From positions 22,845 to 86,844 of the forward strand of contig CAZPMT010000010.1 in assembly GCA_964587655.1 (NCBI GenBank): a stretch of DNA of 64,000 bases, in the 5' to 3' direction. The stretch's first letter is position 1. Every line of letters starts with the position of its first letter. The notes below the pieces were generated by a model that did no database searches, had not been told where the DNA came from, and saw only the letters and a program-made list of their open reading frames with translations. A program made the translations under genes and the position numbers. Positions 49,931 through 58,205 of the stretch are shown piece by piece. Origin of the DNA: CAZPMT01 sp964587655. Its GTDB lineage: Bacteria > Hydrogenedentota > Hydrogenedentia > Hydrogenedentales > SLHB01.

Positions 49931-51649
49931 GTGAGCACGAATACGCCGGAAGTCAGCGTCGATGGCAAAGCCCGCGTGGGCCGGCTTTATGGCGCCGTAT
50001 TCATGACGGTAGTCCTTGTATGCGCCGCCTTCGGCGCAGCGGCCTCTTGCCTCCTTCTGATCACTTACACCCTTCAGAGTATCCCGCAACAAGACGGCAC
50101 TCTCCTCAAACTCGCGACCAAAGCCGTCTTCTTTCTCCTAGTTTTGATCGGCGCCTCATTCTCTCTGTGGAGAACAAGATTCCATACGCGTACCGCCCTC
50201 TCCGAGATCGAGACTTCGACGGTCTACACTCGGAAAGGGATCCTGGGTCTCGTTGCGGTCCTCCTGCTAATCGCTTTCGAGGTCGCCCCCAATCTCTCGC
50301 GATATCCGTGGGCCGCCCCCGACGAAGCCCACCATCTCATCGTCGCCCGCAATCTCGCGACGCACGGTCTTTACGCATCGGGAGATCCGAACTCGGGTTT
50401 CAGGCTGTTCGATCCATACGATTCCGTAGGCGCGCCCGTGATTGTACCGGTCGCGGGCGCATTGCGCCTCGCGGGAATTGCCCCCTTGCCCGATGCAATG
50501 CTGTCAGCAGCCCGCTTCGTAATGGTCCTCTACTATCTGCTGTTGTGCGCGGCGCTATTCTTCCTTGCCCGAAGCGTCCTCGGACCAGCGGCCACGCTCG
50601 CCGGGATCCTCGTGATGACGGCGAGTTTCGGCTCGACGTATCTGGCCCGCACACTCTACGGCGAGGCGCCGGCCCTAACATTTCTCGCGATTGGCCTGAT
50701 TCTCTGGCGCCGGGGACTCGTGCAACCCGGGCTCTCGCGATGGCTTCCGATGGCCGGCCTGTTCTTTGGCGTCTCCATTCTCTGCAAGTCGATCTTCGTA
50801 CTCACCGCGTTCGCGTTCCTGGGCGCCTACGCGTATGACCTCGCCACTTTCCGACGCACTCGTTTCATTCACTATTTCGCACCAGGATTGTGCGGCCTTC
50901 TCGTTATCATCGCATGGTGGGCGTTGCAGGCATCACTCCAATACGACGTCGCCACGGAAGCGGCCGGCGCCCTCGGCATGTATCAACATAACCTTATGTT
51001 CGGATACCGCTCCGCCGGCCGCGCCCTCGCGTGGATTTTTCGGGAACCGCTGGCCTTGCTGGGGCTGCTCTGCGGCGTGATCCTCGCCGTCCCCGCCCTT
51101 TTCCGCAAACGCTACGATCCGCCCCTCATCGTGTTGTTCCTAGTCGGGGCATTCTTTGCCTTCTGGTGGATCTTTTTCACTCCCGGGCAGATCCCGCGCT
51201 ACGTATGGTTCAGCTACGCGATAGCCGCCCTATTCGCGGGCGCGCTCGTCTGGAACGCCTTGCGCGACGCCTTTAACAGCCGCCGGCCGTTGCTCCGCCG
51301 AGCGGTTTCCGTCGCACTGGTCCTTATCGTTCTGATCCCCGCAGGCGAACGCGTCGCGCGCGAGTCTACCGAGATCCTCACTCTCGATGAAATGCGCGAT
51401 GACCGCGAACTGGCGGTCCTCCTTCGCAATCTGCCACAATCCACCCGCGTTTCCACGACATACTGGCCGTTGGCGCGCACGCTCAATTTCCTCGCAAGCC
51501 GGCATGTCGAGGCAATTGACGAGATACCCGCGCGGATTGACGCAGGCGCGCTTGTCATTGCGGACCTCATGACACAGCCGGATTCGGTGAAGGGCCACAA
51601 GCCCGCGGTCCGGATTGGGCGCTACGCCCTTTTCGCGGGAGCGCCCTAG
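49931..51649 (+). CDS. GT39-type membrane glycosyltransferase
   Basis: A 572-residue polytopic protein of the dolichyl-phosphate-mannose mannosyltransferase-like (GT39/PMT_2) group. The catalytic acidic pair is in YPWAAPDEAHHLIVARN near 130, following the first helices. At least ten hydrophobic segments follow (LLCAALFFLARSVL, FLVGAFFAFWWIFF, VALVLIVLIPAG). It likely transfers a lipid-linked sugar outside the membrane. The GTG start at 49931 has GAGGGG upstream. It leads a cluster with GT2, DegT and a methyltransferase, separated by 11, 8 and 6 bp, so one operon for surface glycan synthesis or protein glycosylation is likely. Confidence 0.82.
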   Translation: MSTNTPEVSVDGKARVGRLYGAVFMTVVLVCAAFGAAASCLLLITYTLQSIPQQDGTLLKLATKAVFFLLVLIGASFSLWRTRFHTRTALSEIETSTVYTRKGILGLVAVLLLIAFEVAPNLSRYPWAAPDEAHHLIVARNLATHGLYASGDPNSGFRLFDPYDSVGAPVIVPVAGALRLAGIAPLPDAMLSAARFVMVLYYLLLCAALFFLARSVLGPAATLAGILVMTASFGSTYLARTLYGEAPALTFLAIGLILWRRGLVQPGLSRWLPMAGLFFGVSILCKSIFVLTAFAFLGAYAYDLATFRRTRFIHYFAPGLCGLLVIIAWWALQASLQYDVATEAAGALGMYQHNLMFGYRSAGRALAWIFREPLALLGLLCGVILAVPALFRKRYDPPLIVLFLVGAFFAFWWIFFTPGQIPRYVWFSYAIAALFAGALVWNALRDAFNSRRPLLRRAVSVALVLIVLIPAGERVARESTEILTLDEMRDDRELAVLLRNLPQSTRVSTTYWPLARTLNFLASRHVEAIDEIPARIDAGALVIADLMTQPDSVKGHKPAVRIGRYALFAGAP

Positions 51650-51660
51650 GATGACGCTTT

Positions 51661-52374
51661 ATGGATGAACGTTCGGTGTCGGTCTTTTTCCCCTGCTACA
51701 ACGATTGGGGAACCATGGGCAGCATGGTGCTGCTTACGGTCCGGACGGCGCGACGCCTCGGTCTCGACTTCGACATCACCGTCGTCGACGACGGCAGCGC
51801 CGAACATACGCAGGATCTGCTGAATGAAATCCAGGAGCGCTTCCCCGAAGTGCGCATCGTGCGCCATCCGAAGAACCGCGGTTATGGCGGCGCGCTCCGC
51901 ACAGGTTTTGCCTCCGCCTCTCGCGAGTGGATCTTCTATACGGACGGCGACGCCCAGTATGACGTGCGCGAACTCGAGGTACTGCTCAAACACGCCGGAC
52001 CGGACGTAGACATCGTGCAAGGTTATAAGATCGCACGCGGCGACCCGCTTCATCGCAAGATTATCGGGCGTGTTTATCATTGGGGAGTCAGGATCGCGTT
52101 CGGACTCCCCTACCGCGACGTCGACTGCGATTTCCGTCTCATACGCCGCGCCGTGTTCGACAAGATCAGGCTCGAGCACGACAGCGGCGTCATCTGCGTC
52201 GAGATGATGTCGAAGATCCATCGGGCCGGATTCCGGCACGTCGAGGCGCCCGTCCACCACTATCAGCGTTCGCACGGCAAGTCCCAGTTCTTCAACTTTC
52301 CCCGCATCGCGAGGACGCTGTGGAACCTCAGCGGGTTGTGGATAAGAATGATCGTGCTGCGGAAAGAGGGCTGA
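51661..52374 (+). CDS. Family 2 glycosyltransferase (DPM1/ArnC-like)
   Basis: A 237-residue GT-A enzyme without membrane helices. It shows SVFFPCYNDWGTM at the start, FDITVVDDGSAEHTQDLLNE near 36 (first DxD region), RHPKNRGYGGALRTGFA near 66, YTDGDAQYDVRELEVLL near 93 and the acceptor-side VDCDFRLIRRAVF near 153. Relatives make polyprenyl-phosphate sugars from NDP-sugars, which would provide the lipid-linked donor for the upstream GT39 enzyme. ATG 51661 begins 11 bp after the upstream stop. Confidence 0.88.
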   Translation: MDERSVSVFFPCYNDWGTMGSMVLLTVRTARRLGLDFDITVVDDGSAEHTQDLLNEIQERFPEVRIVRHPKNRGYGGALRTGFASASREWIFYTDGDAQYDVRELEVLLKHAGPDVDIVQGYKIARGDPLHRKIIGRVYHWGVRIAFGLPYRDVDCDFRLIRRAVFDKIRLEHDSGVICVEMMSKIHRAGFRHVEAPVHHYQRSHGKSQFFNFPRIARTLWNLSGLWIRMIVLRKEG

Positions 52375-52382
52375 ACCGCGCC

Positions 52383-53504
52383 ATGGCCGAAATCACGATT
52401 CCATTTGGAGAGCTTAAGCGCCAGTTCCGAAGCATCGAGAAAGAAATCCGCGCCGCACTCGACGACGTCATCGAGAGCTCATGGTACGTCTTCGGGAAGC
52501 ATTGCAGGGCCTTCGAGGAGGAGTTCGCCGCGTACGTCGGCGCACGCTACACGCTGGGCGTCGGTTCCGGCACTGAAGCCATTCACCTCGCGCTTCGCGC
52601 CGTCGGCGTGAATCCGGACGACGAGGTAATAACCGTTGCGAACACGTGCGTCCCCACCGTCGCCGGCATCGCGGCAAGCGGCGCCACGCCCGTTCTCGTC
52701 GACGCGGATCCCATGACGCTGACGCTCGATCCGTCAAAGCTTGACGCCGCAATCACAGAGCGTACGAAAGCTATCGTGCCCGTCCACCTGTACGGACATC
52801 CCTGCGACATGGATGCCATTCTAGATATCGCCGCCCGGCGAAGCGTTGCGGTCGTCGAGGACTGCGCACAGGCGCACGGCGCCGCGTGTCGAGGAAAACG
52901 ATGCGGTTCCTTCGGAGCGGCCGCCGCCTTCAGCTTCTATCCAAGCAAGAACCTCGGCGCTTACGGCGACGCCGGGGCCGTCACCACCAATGACGCCGGC
53001 GTTGCCGAGAAGGTTCGCATGTTGCGCAACTATGGCGAAGACAAGCGTTATCACCACGCCGTGAAGGGATTCAACAGCCGTCTCGATGAGATCCAGGCGG
53101 CCGTATTGCGGGTGAAGCTTCGACGCCTCGATGAGTGGAACGACGCGCGACGCGAGCGCGCGGCAGCTTACGTGCGGCTACTTCGGGGATCTCCGATAAC
53201 ATTGCCCTCAGAAGCCCCTTGGGCCTATCACATCTATCACCTCTTTGTCATTCGTTCGCCGCGGCGCGACGAACTTCAGGCCCATCTCACGTCCAACGGC
53301 ATCGGCACGATCCTGCACTATCCAGTTCCAATTCACCTGCAAGAGGCGTATGCCGATCTAGGCTGCCACCGAGGAGCGTTTCCGCAGGCCGAGAAGGCGT
53401 GCGACGAAGTCCTCTCGCTGCCCATGTATGCTGAATTGCCCTTTGAGCACATCGAGCGAATCGCCGAGTGCGTTCAGCAATGGAACTCGCGACACAAACC
53501 GTGA
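52383..53504 (+). CDS. DegT/DnrJ/EryC1/StrS sugar aminotransferase
   Basis: A 373-residue PLP-dependent sugar aminotransferase. It starts with IPFGELKRQFRSIEKEI, has the GVGSGTEAIHLALRAVGV loop near 60, VPVHLYGHPCDMDAI near 130, VVEDCAQAHGA near 158 and the PLP lysine K189 in SFYPSKNLGAYGDAGAV. FNSRLDEIQAAVLRVKL near 222 is also diagnostic. It would put an amino group on a keto NDP-sugar for glycan synthesis; the sugar is not determined. ATG 52383 is the first family-like start; the longer frame covers the GT2 gene. Confidence 0.92.
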   Translation: MAEITIPFGELKRQFRSIEKEIRAALDDVIESSWYVFGKHCRAFEEEFAAYVGARYTLGVGSGTEAIHLALRAVGVNPDDEVITVANTCVPTVAGIAASGATPVLVDADPMTLTLDPSKLDAAITERTKAIVPVHLYGHPCDMDAILDIAARRSVAVVEDCAQAHGAACRGKRCGSFGAAAAFSFYPSKNLGAYGDAGAVTTNDAGVAEKVRMLRNYGEDKRYHHAVKGFNSRLDEIQAAVLRVKLRRLDEWNDARRERAAAYVRLLRGSPITLPSEAPWAYHIYHLFVIRSPRRDELQAHLTSNGIGTILHYPVPIHLQEAYADLGCHRGAFPQAEKACDEVLSLPMYAELPFEHIERIAECVQQWNSRHKP

Positions 53505-53510
53505 TCCGCC

Positions 53511-54257
53511 ATGAAACAAGACGAATACCAGATAATGTTCGAGGTGGAAGACGCGCACTGGTGGTATCGCGGGCTGCGCGCGAACCTTGACCTCTTCTGG
53601 CATCGCCACGTCTCGCGCGAAGACGATTGCGCAAAGACGACGCGCGTTCTCGACGTGGGTTGCGGCACCGGCGCCGTGCTCAAGTGGCTCGCGGGACACG
53701 CCCGCCCGTTCGGCATCGATTTCTCGACCGACGCGATCCGCTTCTGCCGTCAACGCGGGAATGAGCACTGCGCTGTCGCAAGCGCCCTCGCGTTGCCCTG
53801 CGCGCCGCAGTCCTTCGACGCGGTCCTGTCCTTTGACGTCCTCTGCCACAAGTCCATCCCGGACAAACTCACGCCGCTGCGGGAAATGCATGCCGCGCTT
53901 AGGCCCGGCGGCCTGCTCTTCCTGAACCTTCCCGCGTATCAATGGCTGCGCTCATCTCACGACGCAGCCGTTTACACGGATCGCCGATTCACCCGTTCGC
54001 AGGTCGGCGACATGCTCAGTGCCTGCGGATTTCAGACCGTTTCCATTACGCACTGGAACACACTCCTTTTCCCGATCATTCTTCCGGTCCGCCTGTGGCG
54101 CAAGCTATCTCCCCCGGCACAGTCCGATCTTGCGGATAAGATAAACCCCTTCTCGAACGCGGTGTTCGGCCAGGTCCTCAAGTTCGAGCGCGCGCTCATG
54201 CGCGTGATCCCGCTTCCCTTCGGCCTTTCCATCTTCGCCGTGGCGCGCAGAATCTGA
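53511..54257 (+). CDS. SAM-dependent methyltransferase of the glycan cluster
   Basis: A 248-residue class I methyltransferase. Motif I is VLDVGCGTGAVLKWLAGH near 45, followed by GIDFSTDAIRFCRQRG, FDAVLSFDVLCH near 103 and LREMHAALRPGGLLFLNLPAYQWL near 125, as in ubiquinone/sugar methyltransferases. The N-terminal EVEDAHWWYRGLRANLD is often found in glycan-cluster members. It begins 6 bp after the aminotransferase gene and closes the operon; the next gene is convergent. Substrate unknown. Confidence 0.86.
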   Translation: MKQDEYQIMFEVEDAHWWYRGLRANLDLFWHRHVSREDDCAKTTRVLDVGCGTGAVLKWLAGHARPFGIDFSTDAIRFCRQRGNEHCAVASALALPCAPQSFDAVLSFDVLCHKSIPDKLTPLREMHAALRPGGLLFLNLPAYQWLRSSHDAAVYTDRRFTRSQVGDMLSACGFQTVSITHWNTLLFPIILPVRLWRKLSPPAQSDLADKINPFSNAVFGQVLKFERALMRVIPLPFGLSIFAVARRI

Positions 54258-54266
54258 CGATCCGCC

Positions 54267-56177
54267 CTACGCGCGGGTTTGCTCCCTGTACTGAAGCTGG
54301 TAGAGCCGGTAGTAAATGCCGCGGCGCGCAAGCAGTTCCTGGTGCGTGCCCATCTCGCGTATCTCGCCGTGATGCATCACGACGATCCGATCCGCGTGCT
54401 GCACCGTCGAGAGGCGGTGCGCGATAACGATGGACGTCCGGCCTTCCATGAGTTTCCCAATCGCGTCCTGAATGAGCGACTCCGTTTCCGTATCCACGCT
54501 CGAGGTCGCCTCGTCCAGCACCAGGATCTGCGGGTCGTGTGCGAGGGCGCGCGCGAACGCGAGCAACTGCCGTTGACCCGTCGATATATTGCACCCGCGC
54601 TCGCCCACATTATAGCGATAGCCGCCCGGCGATCTCTCGATAAAAGGGGCCGCGTTGACATGACGCGCGCAATCGCGCATCTTCCGTTCATCCATCTCCT
54701 TGTTACCGAGACGGATGTTGTCCTCGATGCTGCCCGAGAAAAGGAACACGTCCTGCAACACCACACCGATGTTCCTTCTGAGGGACGTCTTGTCATAATC
54801 GCGCACGTCTATCCCATCCACCTTTATGCCGCCGCGCTGCACGTCGTAGAACCGGCTCAGCAGGTTGATGAACGTGGTCTTTCCCGCGCCCGTGTGCCCC
54901 ACTATGGCAATACGTTCCCCCGGGGCGATGCGCAGATTCACCCCCTTGAGCACCCATCGCGGAACCGCGCCGGAGTTCTCGTCCGCTTCCGAGGCATACG
55001 CGAACCACACGTCCTCGAATTCGACTTCGCCGCGAGTTCGATCCGCCACTACGGCATCCGGTTTGTCAGGCAGTTCCTCCGGCGTGTCAAGCAACTCGAA
55101 GACCCGCTCCGACGAAGCCATTGCTTCCAGAAGCAAGTTGTACCGATCGGCGAGCGCGCGGATCGGACCATACAGCCGCTCCGACCATTGGACGTAGGCA
55201 AAGAACATTCCCACGTCCGCCGGCCCGCCGGAAACGGCTTGCAGCTTCAGGAGGTACCGGCCTCCGTACCAGATGATCAGCGCCAGCGACAAAGTGCCCA
55301 GGAAGTCGACGACCGGAAAGTAATAGGCGTAGTACTTGATCTGGCGAAGCCATTCATCGCGGTGCTCGGCGTTTCGCCTCCGGTACTCCTCGAAGTTATC
55401 CGCCTCTCGACCGAATATCTGGACGACCCGCATCCCGCTTATGTTTTCCTGCATGTAGGCGTTCAAACGCGCGATCTTTTTGCGGACCTCGAGATACGAT
55501 TCCTGCACGTAGATCCGGAAGACGTAGCTTGTCACGAAGAAAAGCGGTATCGGACTCAACACGATCAGCGTCAGCTTCCAGTTATTCCACGCCATAAACC
55601 CGATAACGACGAAGATCACGAACAGATCGCTGACGACCTGCACGACGCCGCTCACGATCGTCTCCTGGATCTTCTCCACGTCATTCGTCACGCGCGTTAT
55701 CATCCGGCCGACGGGATTCCGATCCAGGAACCGCAGCGACATCCTCTGAAGATGCCCGAAGATGTCGAGGCGCATCCGCATCATCGTCTTCTGCCCCACG
55801 TACGCGATGATGACCATTTGCCCGTAATGCAGCACGCCCTCGCACAGCAACAAGAGGATCATGGCAAAGACAAGCTTCAAGAGGTCGGCCTTGTCCAGCG
55901 CTGCCTGTTGAGCCAGCGCCTGGTGTATAGCAGCGTCGGGAGAAGAGGCGGCCTGCTGCTCGAGAGCAACGCGCACCGGATCGTTGATGTACCACGCGAT
56001 GGCTTTCCAGTTCAGCCACGGAACAACGCTGCTCAGCATCGTCGTGAAAAGGAGAAGGATCGTTGCCGCCAACATCAGCCTGCGGTACGGGCGCACATAG
56101 GCCAGCAGCCGCCGCATGAGATGCGAATCATACGACCGCTTCTGAAGTTCGTCCTCTATGTGATAGCCTTCGCTCAC
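54267..56177 (-). CDS. ABC exporter half with canonical Walker B (BmrD/TM288-like)
   Basis: A 636-residue fused membrane-ATPase half transporter. Membrane helices fill the first 340 residues; the ATPase has Walker A GHTGAGKTTFINLLSRFYD near 410, a variant signature NISTGQRQLLAFARAL near 510 (STGQR in place of SGGQQ) and Walker B ILVLDEATSSVDTETE near 535 with the catalytic Glu. An insertion between helices 1 and 2 (VALEQQAASSPDAAIHQAL) is longer than usual. It overlaps the partner gene by 4 bp. Together they make a heterodimeric exporter, type IV ABC, for drugs or lipids; cargo unknown. Confidence 0.9.
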   Translation of the reverse strand: MSEGYHIEDELQKRSYDSHLMRRLLAYVRPYRRLMLAATILLLFTTMLSSVVPWLNWKAIAWYINDPVRVALEQQAASSPDAAIHQALAQQAALDKADLLKLVFAMILLLLCEGVLHYGQMVIIAYVGQKTMMRMRLDIFGHLQRMSLRFLDRNPVGRMITRVTNDVEKIQETIVSGVVQVVSDLFVIFVVIGFMAWNNWKLTLIVLSPIPLFFVTSYVFRIYVQESYLEVRKKIARLNAYMQENISGMRVVQIFGREADNFEEYRRRNAEHRDEWLRQIKYYAYYFPVVDFLGTLSLALIIWYGGRYLLKLQAVSGGPADVGMFFAYVQWSERLYGPIRALADRYNLLLEAMASSERVFELLDTPEELPDKPDAVVADRTRGEVEFEDVWFAYASEADENSGAVPRWVLKGVNLRIAPGERIAIVGHTGAGKTTFINLLSRFYDVQRGGIKVDGIDVRDYDKTSLRRNIGVVLQDVFLFSGSIEDNIRLGNKEMDERKMRDCARHVNAAPFIERSPGGYRYNVGERGCNISTGQRQLLAFARALAHDPQILVLDEATSSVDTETESLIQDAIGKLMEGRTSIVIAHRLSTVQHADRIVVMHHGEIREMGTHQELLARRGIYYRLYQLQYREQTRA

Positions 56178-57973
56178 GCCCTCTCGAGTTCCTCTTCAAG
56201 GAGTTGCCGCTGATACATGTCCGCGTACAGCCCGCCGCGCGCCACCAGTTCATCGTGCGCGCCCCGGTCGGCGATCCGGCCTCCGTCCACCACGAGTATC
56301 ACGTCCGCGTGCCGGATCGTCGAGATGCGGTGCGAGATTATGATGCTGGTCCGCGTCGCCATCACGCGCTTCAGCCGCTGGAGGATCTCCTCTTCCGTTT
56401 GCGTATCGACGCTGGACAGCGCGTCATCGAGGATCATGATGCTGGGGTCCCGGATCACGGCGCGCGCAATCGCGAGACGCTGCTTCTGCCCCCCGGAAAG
56501 GTTTACGCCGCGTTCCCCGAGCAGCGTGTCGTACCTGTCCGGCAGCGCGTCGACCGTTTCGTTGAACTGCGCCACCTCGCACGCGGCATCGATCCGCTCC
56601 TGAGCGGCATCCGGAACGCCAAACGTGACGTTCGCGCGGATCGAATCGGAGAAGAGAAACGTATCCTGCGGCACAAATCCAATGGCGCTGCGCAACACCC
56701 GTACCGGGATCCGGCGCAGGTCGCATTCATCAATCAGGATGCGCCCCGCGGTGGGATCATACTCACGCGTCAACAGCGATATGATGGAAGACTTCCCCGA
56801 ACCCGTGGGCCCGACAATGGCAGCGGTCTTTCCGGCGGGAATCTCGAAACTCACGTCGTGCAAGACGGTCGTGGGCTCGATTGAGACCCCTCCCTCCTTC
56901 GTGTGGCGATAGGCGAAACACACGTTTTCGAAACGAACCCCGCCGGACGTGACTACGAAGTCTCGACGTGTGTTCTCGTCGTCGCGGATTGCGGGCGTCT
57001 CTTCGAGTATCTCATTGATCCGCCTCATGCCCACCGCGCCGCGCTGGTACAAGGTCAAGATCCAGCCGAACTCCGCCAGCGGCCAGATCAGCATCAGCAT
57101 GCACACAACGAACCCCGTCAGGTCCTCGAGTTTGAGCGTCCCGTCAATGGTCATGACGCCGCCGCGCCATACCACCAGCACGATCATGAAGGCAATCGTC
57201 ATGCCGATCAGGGGCCACGCCAGAGACATCACGTACGCGAGACGCATGTTTTCGCGCATATAGGTCTCGGATTCCCGCGCGAAGGCCGCGATCTCGCGGT
57301 CGGCAATCCCATACGCCTGGACCACGCGCGCGCCCGCGAGACTTTCTTGCGTACGGGCCGTGATTACCGAGTATTGCTGCTGGACGCGCTCGGACTGCCG
57401 GTGCATGAACGACACGAAACCGTAGACCAGCAGGGATACGAGCGGAAGCGGGATCAGGGAAAGCAGCGTCAGCTTCGGGCTTAGGTAGATCATCAGCGCA
57501 AGCGTGAACGGGAGCTGCATCATGTCGATGGTGCCCATGATGCCCGGCCCGATGAACATCCGCACGTAATTCAGGTCGTTCGTGGCCCTGGCCATGATGT
57601 CGCCGGTCTGCGTGCGATGGAAAAAGTCCTGCGACAACATCTGCACGCGCCGGAACAGATCGTTTCGGAGGTCGTACTCGCACTTCCGGGAAGCGCCGAT
57701 GATGAGTGTGCGTTCCCAATACCGCGAGACGCCCGTTACGGCCCCCACGCTCAACAGTCCAACGAAGTAGAGAAGCAGAAACCCGGGAGTCATCGTGCCG
57801 CTTTCGAACTGACCGACTACCGCGCGAATCACGAGAGGCATCGCCAGGCCGATGAGAACAAAGACCGCCGACAACAGCGACCCAACGAGGTATTCCCTCC
57901 AATACGGGCGGTTATACCAGAGGATCGTCAGGAATGGCGATTTCAAACGCTGAGTCGTCGATGGAGAGGTCAT
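56174..57973 (-). CDS. ABC exporter half with degenerate Walker B Asp (BmrC/TM287-like)
   Basis: A 599-residue half transporter, partner of 54267-56177. Six membrane helices precede an ATPase with Walker A GPTGSGKSSIISLL near 385, signature NLSGGQKQRLAIARAV near 490 and Walker B IMILDDALSSVDTQTE near 513, where the catalytic Glu is Asp. This matches the BmrC/YheI side of heterodimeric exporters, in which one of the two ATP sites does not hydrolyse. ATG 57973 is chosen because the frame further upstream (to 58063) reads through the inverted-repeat element at 58014-58127. No clear ribosome site precedes it. Confidence 0.9.
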   Translation of the reverse strand: MTSPSTTQRLKSPFLTILWYNRPYWREYLVGSLLSAVFVLIGLAMPLVIRAVVGQFESGTMTPGFLLLYFVGLLSVGAVTGVSRYWERTLIIGASRKCEYDLRNDLFRRVQMLSQDFFHRTQTGDIMARATNDLNYVRMFIGPGIMGTIDMMQLPFTLALMIYLSPKLTLLSLIPLPLVSLLVYGFVSFMHRQSERVQQQYSVITARTQESLAGARVVQAYGIADREIAAFARESETYMRENMRLAYVMSLAWPLIGMTIAFMIVLVVWRGGVMTIDGTLKLEDLTGFVVCMLMLIWPLAEFGWILTLYQRGAVGMRRINEILEETPAIRDDENTRRDFVVTSGGVRFENVCFAYRHTKEGGVSIEPTTVLHDVSFEIPAGKTAAIVGPTGSGKSSIISLLTREYDPTAGRILIDECDLRRIPVRVLRSAIGFVPQDTFLFSDSIRANVTFGVPDAAQERIDAACEVAQFNETVDALPDRYDTLLGERGVNLSGGQKQRLAIARAVIRDPSIMILDDALSSVDTQTEEEILQRLKRVMATRTSIIISHRISTIRHADVILVVDGGRIADRGAHDELVARGGLYADMYQRQLLEEELERA

Positions 57974-58013
57974 TTCGGCGCGGTATACTTTCGGAACGTC
58001 GAGGAACAACGCG

Positions 58014-58127
58014 ACGTCATTCCCGCGAAGGCGGGAATCCAGTGCGCCCGTATATCGGTCCATAATACGGGCGGAGGTCGCGGGGCGGCGTGTGTGTTCT
58101 GGATTCCCGCCTTCGCGGGAATGACGC
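58014..58127. repeat. 114-bp inverted-repeat element, copy B
   Basis: 29-bp arms at 58014-58042 and 58099-58127 (CATTCCCGCGAAGGCGGGAA and complement, one terminal mismatch) enclose a 56-bp centre. The centre shares GCGGGGCGGCGTG with copy A at 40843-40936 and has an extra CCCGTAT/ATACGGG hairpin that copy A lacks. It lies between the ABC exporter and histidine kinase genes. Confidence 0.9.
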
Positions 58128-58205
58128 CATTCTGGTGTCTTTTCACGAGTTCTTGAGGTCTACAGTTCAGTACCAAGGCATTCGGCAGAGATTCGGATCG
58201 CAATT

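Noticed and set aside
54279..56213. 644-codon plus-strand open frame
   Set aside because: Antisense shadow of the ABC exporter gene; His/Arg-rich with no motifs.
57974..58063. N-terminal extension of the ABC half transporter
   Set aside because: It reads through the right-hand and left-hand parts of the 114-bp element; the start at 57973 fits the family.
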